9,963 bases of DNA from Acidobacteriota bacterium (GTDB lineage Bacteria; Acidobacteriota; Terriglobia; UBA7540), in contig JAKAWN010000249.1 of the NCBI GenBank assembly GCA_021827245.1, positions 1 through 9,963 of the forward strand, in the 5' to 3' direction. The notes beneath the pieces are model-generated. The model was not told the origin of the DNA. It did not search any database and worked only from the letters and a program-made list of their open reading frames with translations. The position numbers and the translations under genes are program-made. Position 1 is the first letter of the stretch. Each line of letters begins with the position of its first letter. Below are positions 6,852 through 9,963 of this stretch, piece after piece.

Positions 6852-7793
6852 GTGAAATCATATTCTCACTTTCGTGATTGGGGGATGCTCCTTGCGAGCA
6901 ACTTCATCTGGGGCAGCCAATTTGTAATGGTCAAGGTTGCCCAGGAACAGATGGGGCCAGTATTTGCTACATTTTTCCCGATGACAATTGCGACTTTAAT
7001 TTTAATCCCCGTTGTTCATCGCGAGAGTAAAAAGAGCAGAGATGAACGGGTTGCTGGCCGATTACCCATGCGTGACGTGCGCGACTTTATCCTAATCGGC
7101 GTATGCGGTCAGGTTGTGGCTCAACTATTTGTGACGTGGGGAGTTCGTCTTTCTCTTGCGGACAATGCAGCTCTATTGATGCTATGTCTCCCGGTCTCCA
7201 CTGCCGTGATGGCATATTTCTTCTTGGGTGAGCGAATGAGCTTGATTCGTTGGATTAGCTTTGCCCTGGCAATTGCGGGCGTGCTGGAATGTTCAGGGAT
7301 CAACTGGAGTTCGTTGAATTTCACAAGCGGGAAATTCCTCCTTGGAAACTTCCTGATCTTTTGCAGCGTCAACGGCAGTGCCTTCTATAATGCGTATAGC
7401 AAGAAGTTGCTTGGTCGTTACACGCCTCTTCAAGTCCTTCTTTACAGCTATTACGCGGTTTTCGTATTCATGCTTCCGATCACGGTTTATAGTGAGCCTG
7501 TGAGCTTCCTTCATCTGACGCATTTCAAACCTGTGGTCTGGGCAGCGCTGATGGTGCTGGCAGTCTTGCAATACGGGCTTTCAATGGTGCTTTTCCTAAA
7601 TGTCCTATCGCGGCTAGATGCGACTCAAGCAGCTCTTTCTAATTATCTCATCCCTTTTTTCGGAGTTCTGATAGCTGCGGCGCTGCTTGGAGAGCGGCTT
7701 ACTCGGTTCATGGTGCTCGGTGGGATTTTGGTTTTGGGCAGCACACTGCTGATCACTGTTTTTGAAGAAAGGCTAAAGAAGAAGAGCGCTTAA
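6852..7793 (+). CDS. EamA/DMT-superfamily transporter, ten membrane helices
   Basis: This 313-residue inner-membrane protein has the two-fold EamA architecture. Hydrophobic segments fall near residues 11-30, 36-55, 78-97, 104-124, 131-150, 161-181, 194-212, 227-251, 259-279 and 286-304, with a basic loop around 56-76 and a basic C-terminus (RLKKK). Family hallmarks are NFIWGSQFVMVKVA in helix 1, FFLGERMS at the end of the first repeat, and the closing YLIPFFGVLIAAALLGERLT in the second. EamA/DMT carriers move small metabolites such as amino acids, nucleotide sugars or drugs; the substrate cannot be assigned here. I use GTG 6852 because it leaves a short cytoplasmic leader before helix 1; the next ATG (6885) would begin inside the helix. 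It lies between the two paralogous secreted proteins, 393 bp after one and 180 bp before the other, so it may have its own promoter. Confidence 0.92.
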   Translation: MKSYSHFRDWGMLLASNFIWGSQFVMVKVAQEQMGPVFATFFPMTIATLILIPVVHRESKKSRDERVAGRLPMRDVRDFILIGVCGQVVAQLFVTWGVRLSLADNAALLMLCLPVSTAVMAYFFLGERMSLIRWISFALAIAGVLECSGINWSSLNFTSGKFLLGNFLIFCSVNGSAFYNAYSKKLLGRYTPLQVLLYSYYAVFVFMLPITVYSEPVSFLHLTHFKPVVWAALMVLAVLQYGLSMVLFLNVLSRLDATQAALSNYLIPFFGVLIAAALLGERLTRFMVLGGILVLGSTLLITVFEERLKKKSA

Positions 7794-7963
7794 GTGTTCG
7801 TCCGGGACGACATTTTCTCCGGAAGTCGCCCTTGAGTTTTCTGTTGAGACGGACAGATTCCGAGGAGACTGACCCCTTCAAGTGTCGTAGCACATGCCAT
7901 GGGACATAGGGCAAAGCGAATGGACGTCTCAGGAAGAAGTTCGAGTTAAAGATTTCCGACAGT

Positions 7964-7968
7964 GGAGG
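7964..7968 (+). promoter_or_regulatory. Shine-Dalgarno deciding the start of the 558-aa secreted protein
   Basis: GGAGG lies 5 nt before ATG 7974. It overlaps the alternative in-frame GTG at 7962 and so argues for the ATG. Confidence 0.75.
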
Positions 7969-7973
7969 ATGGA

Positions 7974-9650
7974 ATGGACGAAAGAGGCTTTCGAGAATAC
8001 TTTATAAGACTGCTAATTGTGGTAAGCTTTGCAGCCCTTGCTTCTCAAGCGTTGCCCGCGCAGGGATTTGTGAACGCGCAGTTGCCGTGGCACCAGGCGG
8101 TACTGGATTCGCAAGGCAAGCTTCTGGCCTGGTACAAGCCGAAAGAGAATCTGGGTTACGACAAGGTCCTGCACCTGGGGTGGAACTTCCTGGAGCACGA
8201 TGTTCCCAACGACCCTAAAACCGGCCTGAAGATTTATCTCATCAATTCTGTCTTCAGCGGAAAGACCCTCCTGGGCATCTACTGGCAGCACAACCCCGCG
8301 ATGGTCTATGGCTCGATGGTGGATTCGTTGGTTGCCTGGTATCCGTACTCGGGCGACGAGCAAGCCAAGGCGGTGGTCCGGCGCATGCTGGACTACGAGC
8401 TTGCACACGGTACTACACCGCCCGACTGGAACTGGCCCGACGTACCCTTTGCTACTTCTTGCGGCAACCAGGCGGAGTACGGCCGCTGCATTCAGGACAT
8501 GCCGCACGAGTTTTATGGGGGCATTGAGACGGACAAGATCGGCGAGCTGGGAATCGGCTATGTGCTTTTCTACGAGATGACCGGCGACCAGAAATATCTG
8601 CAGGCAGGAATTCACTGCGCCGACGCCCTGGCCAGCCACGTCCGCCCGGGCAACGCCGACCAGACGCCCTGGCCTTTCCGTGTGGATGCGCGCACGGGAG
8701 CGGTTCTGGACGGAGAGGAATATGGCGGCGCCACCACTTCTCCGCTGCGCCTGTTCGATGAACTGATCCGGATCAAAGAGGGCAACGTGACCGCCTATCA
8801 GAAGGCTCGCGACATGGCTTGGAAGTGGGTTCTTGACTATCCGCTGAACCAAGGGAGTAAGGCGTGGGACAAGTGGAGCGGCTATTTTGAAGACGTGCCG
8901 AAAGACACAAAGAATCTTAACCAGGAGATTCCCGACTACACAGCATATTACATTCTTACTCGCCCGAACCCGGCGGCCATTGACCCGCAGTGGGTTGCCC
9001 ATGTCGGGCATCTCATCGACTGGGTACGGCATTACGAAGGGCTTGGGCCCTTCTTTGGTGCCTGGGCCATCAACGAGCAGCATCGTCCCGACATCATTCA
9101 CGGAAATGAGAGGGGCTGCTGCTCGCGCGCCGGTGACGGCAGCGCCACGGGACGGTGGGCCGCTATCAACGCCCTCTATTATGAAAGGACGGGCGATCTC
9201 CAAGCCAAGCACGACGCTTTTCGGTCGCTCAACTACGCGACCTATTACGCGGCCTCAGACGGCAAGATTTCCTGCTGCGGCACGGACTACGGCGACGAGG
9301 GTTACTGGTGGAGTGACGGCTATGCCGACTACCTTCGGCACTTCAACTGGGTGATGGGAGCTATCCCGGAATGGGCGCCCGTACACGAGAACCACCTGCT
9401 CCACTCCAGTTCCGTGGTCCAGAAAGTCACTTACGGCACGCATAGTGTGGCATACCGAACCTTCGACAAGGCAGCTACGGAGGTGCTGCGACTCAACTTC
9501 CGGCCCGGAAAAGTAACAGCTGGAGGAGTGGCGCTCACAGAGCGGAACAATCTCAAAGAACAGGGCTACACTCTACAGCGCCTGCCAGACGGCGACTATA
9601 TTGTGCGTGTCCGGCACGACAAATCGGGTGATGTGGCCATCGAAGGCTGA
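7974..9650 (+). CDS. Secreted putative (alpha/alpha)6-barrel carbohydrate-active enzyme (paralog 2, core only)
   Basis: This 558-residue exported protein is homologous to the core of the protein at 3972-6458. The N-terminus has Arg residues, then a hydrophobic stretch (about residues 11-27) and likely cleavage at SQA or LPA (residue 26 or 29). The helical core then starts almost at once. Shared blocks with paralog 1 are DYELAHGTTP (140-149), YEMTG (200-204), PWPFR (232-236, PWPYR in paralog 1), LFDELIR (260-266), GYFEDV (303-308), a CC pair (382-383), NALYYERTGD (399-408), WWSDGYAD (445-452), and the beta domain ending VRHDKSGDVAIEG. It stops where paralog 1 enters its C-terminal beta-sandwich, and lacks the N-terminal beta domain too. 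No such domain is seen after the stop, so this is a natural short form rather than a frameshift product. A second CC pair is at 434-435. The gene is richer in G/C than its neighbours. Fold and function are inferred only; I do not recognise a characterised family. Confidence 0.87.
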   Translation: MDERGFREYFIRLLIVVSFAALASQALPAQGFVNAQLPWHQAVLDSQGKLLAWYKPKENLGYDKVLHLGWNFLEHDVPNDPKTGLKIYLINSVFSGKTLLGIYWQHNPAMVYGSMVDSLVAWYPYSGDEQAKAVVRRMLDYELAHGTTPPDWNWPDVPFATSCGNQAEYGRCIQDMPHEFYGGIETDKIGELGIGYVLFYEMTGDQKYLQAGIHCADALASHVRPGNADQTPWPFRVDARTGAVLDGEEYGGATTSPLRLFDELIRIKEGNVTAYQKARDMAWKWVLDYPLNQGSKAWDKWSGYFEDVPKDTKNLNQEIPDYTAYYILTRPNPAAIDPQWVAHVGHLIDWVRHYEGLGPFFGAWAINEQHRPDIIHGNERGCCSRAGDGSATGRWAAINALYYERTGDLQAKHDAFRSLNYATYYAASDGKISCCGTDYGDEGYWWSDGYADYLRHFNWVMGAIPEWAPVHENHLLHSSSVVQKVTYGTHSVAYRTFDKAATEVLRLNFRPGKVTAGGVALTERNNLKEQGYTLQRLPDGDYIVRVRHDKSGDVAIEG

Positions 9651-9860
9651 AAAGTAAGTGCGCTTTACGATTAATTGCAGGAGTGGGTTTGCTTCCAGTA
9701 CACAAACTGGGCAAGCGTCGGAGTTTGATCAACATATTCGATCTACGTAATGGAGTAGAGCTAGATCGCGGGATGAAATTCCTCCAAGCGCTCTCTGCGA
9801 GACGATTGCTAATTGCCATCGCCTGCAGCCCGCGAGTTGCATGTCTTTGAAGCCACCAAT
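9651..9860. other. Non-coding stretch between paralog 2 and the IS end
   Basis: No convincing gene is seen here. An inverted repeat, CGATCTA (9739-9745) with TAGATCG (9762-9768), is present, with a 16-nt loop and no T-run. A short GTG-started frame (9683-9850, 55 codons) has no recognisable product. With the IS end beyond it, this makes 313 bases without a supported gene. Confidence 0.5.
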
Positions 9861-9963
9861 TGGTGATTCCGATGAAGGTGGTCAGTGATTCCGATTTGAT
9901 CCCGGTCACTTGTTCCGACGCGAAGGCGGTCAGGGTCGGAGCGAAGCGACGCTAGCGCTTTTA
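9861..9963. mobile_element. Probable terminal region of an IS21-family insertion sequence (continues past window)
   Basis: From 9861 the sequence begins with TG and carries imperfect tandem units of about 24 bp. GGTCA occurs at 9880, 9904 and 9928 (exactly 24 bp apart), and TTCCGA at 9867, 9889 and 9913. The unit is roughly GGTCA-N4-TTCCGA followed by a variable spacer. IS21-family elements characteristically start with 5'-TG and have several such repeats at each end that serve as transposase-binding sites, and TTCCGA/GGTCA repeats are familiar from them. The istA/istB genes would lie to the right and cannot be seen. The exact boundary is an estimate, and family membership rests on the repeat pattern alone. 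Confidence 0.6.

Noticed and set aside
7798..7810. Inverted repeat TCGTCC-G-GGACGA after the transporter gene as a terminator
   Set aside because: The one-base loop means only about four pairs can form in RNA, and the following T-run is short and interrupted.
7962..7973. GTG 7962 as the start of paralog 2
   Set aside because: The best Shine-Dalgarno (7964-7968) overlaps this codon and is correctly spaced for ATG 7974.
8013..9212. A 399-codon open frame on the minus strand opposite paralog 2
   Set aside because: It is antisense to a well-supported coding gene with conserved motifs and a signal peptide. Long antisense frames are expected in GC-rich genes, and its translation shows no recognisable domain.
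9683..9850. A 55-codon GTG-started frame after paralog 2
   Set aside because: The product is unrecognisable, the ribosome binding site is weak, and it ends just before the IS terminus; it is more likely chance.
9553..9909. A 118-codon minus-strand frame across the right end
   Set aside because: It runs across the end of paralog 2 and into the IS terminal repeats, and has no protein-like features.

Overview
The window looks like a chromosomal surface-carbohydrate region from a soil-type, Acidobacteriota-like Gram-negative bacterium. That assignment is an inference from three things: the style of the secreted proteins, a lipocalin-like beta domain on one of them that I associate with that phylum, and moderate to high GC. 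No rRNA, tRNA or other marker gene is present to confirm it.

Bases 1-3788 hold a compact, co-directional set of sugar-metabolism genes. They are the 3' end of an RmlD-like sugar-nucleotide reductase, a DegT/DnrJ/EryC1/StrS PLP aminotransferase (overlapping it by 20 bp), a GHMP sugar kinase closest by motif to the kinase domain of plant L-arabinokinase (overlapping the aminotransferase by 14 bp), and a YihX-like HAD sugar phosphatase 99 bp further on. Together they look like part of a pathway making an activated, probably amino-modified, sugar or cyclitol for a cell-surface glycan. No nucleotidyltransferase or glycosyltransferase is visible, so the cluster presumably continues to the left. A hairpin overlaps the phosphatase stop codon and may end this unit.

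Bases 3972-9650 hold two paralogous, signal-peptide-bearing proteins of a family I cannot name. Their helical-hairpin pattern suggests an (alpha/alpha)6-barrel carbohydrate-active enzyme followed by a beta domain. The first copy (828 aa) carries extra N-terminal and C-terminal beta domains; the second (558 aa) is the bare core. An EamA/DMT-family ten-helix transporter lies between them. The second copy is visibly richer in GC than the first, so the pair is not a recent local duplication. A plausible but unproven reading is that the operon makes a surface sugar, the secreted proteins process a glycan, and the transporter moves a related small molecule.

Two mobile-DNA signals are present. The gap 6459-6851 contains a 100-bp, MITE-like inverted-repeat element with 15-bp arms, flanked by a 4-bp direct repeat. 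The right edge (from about 9861) carries tandem ~24-bp repeats typical of the end of an IS21-family insertion sequence whose transposase genes would lie beyond the window.
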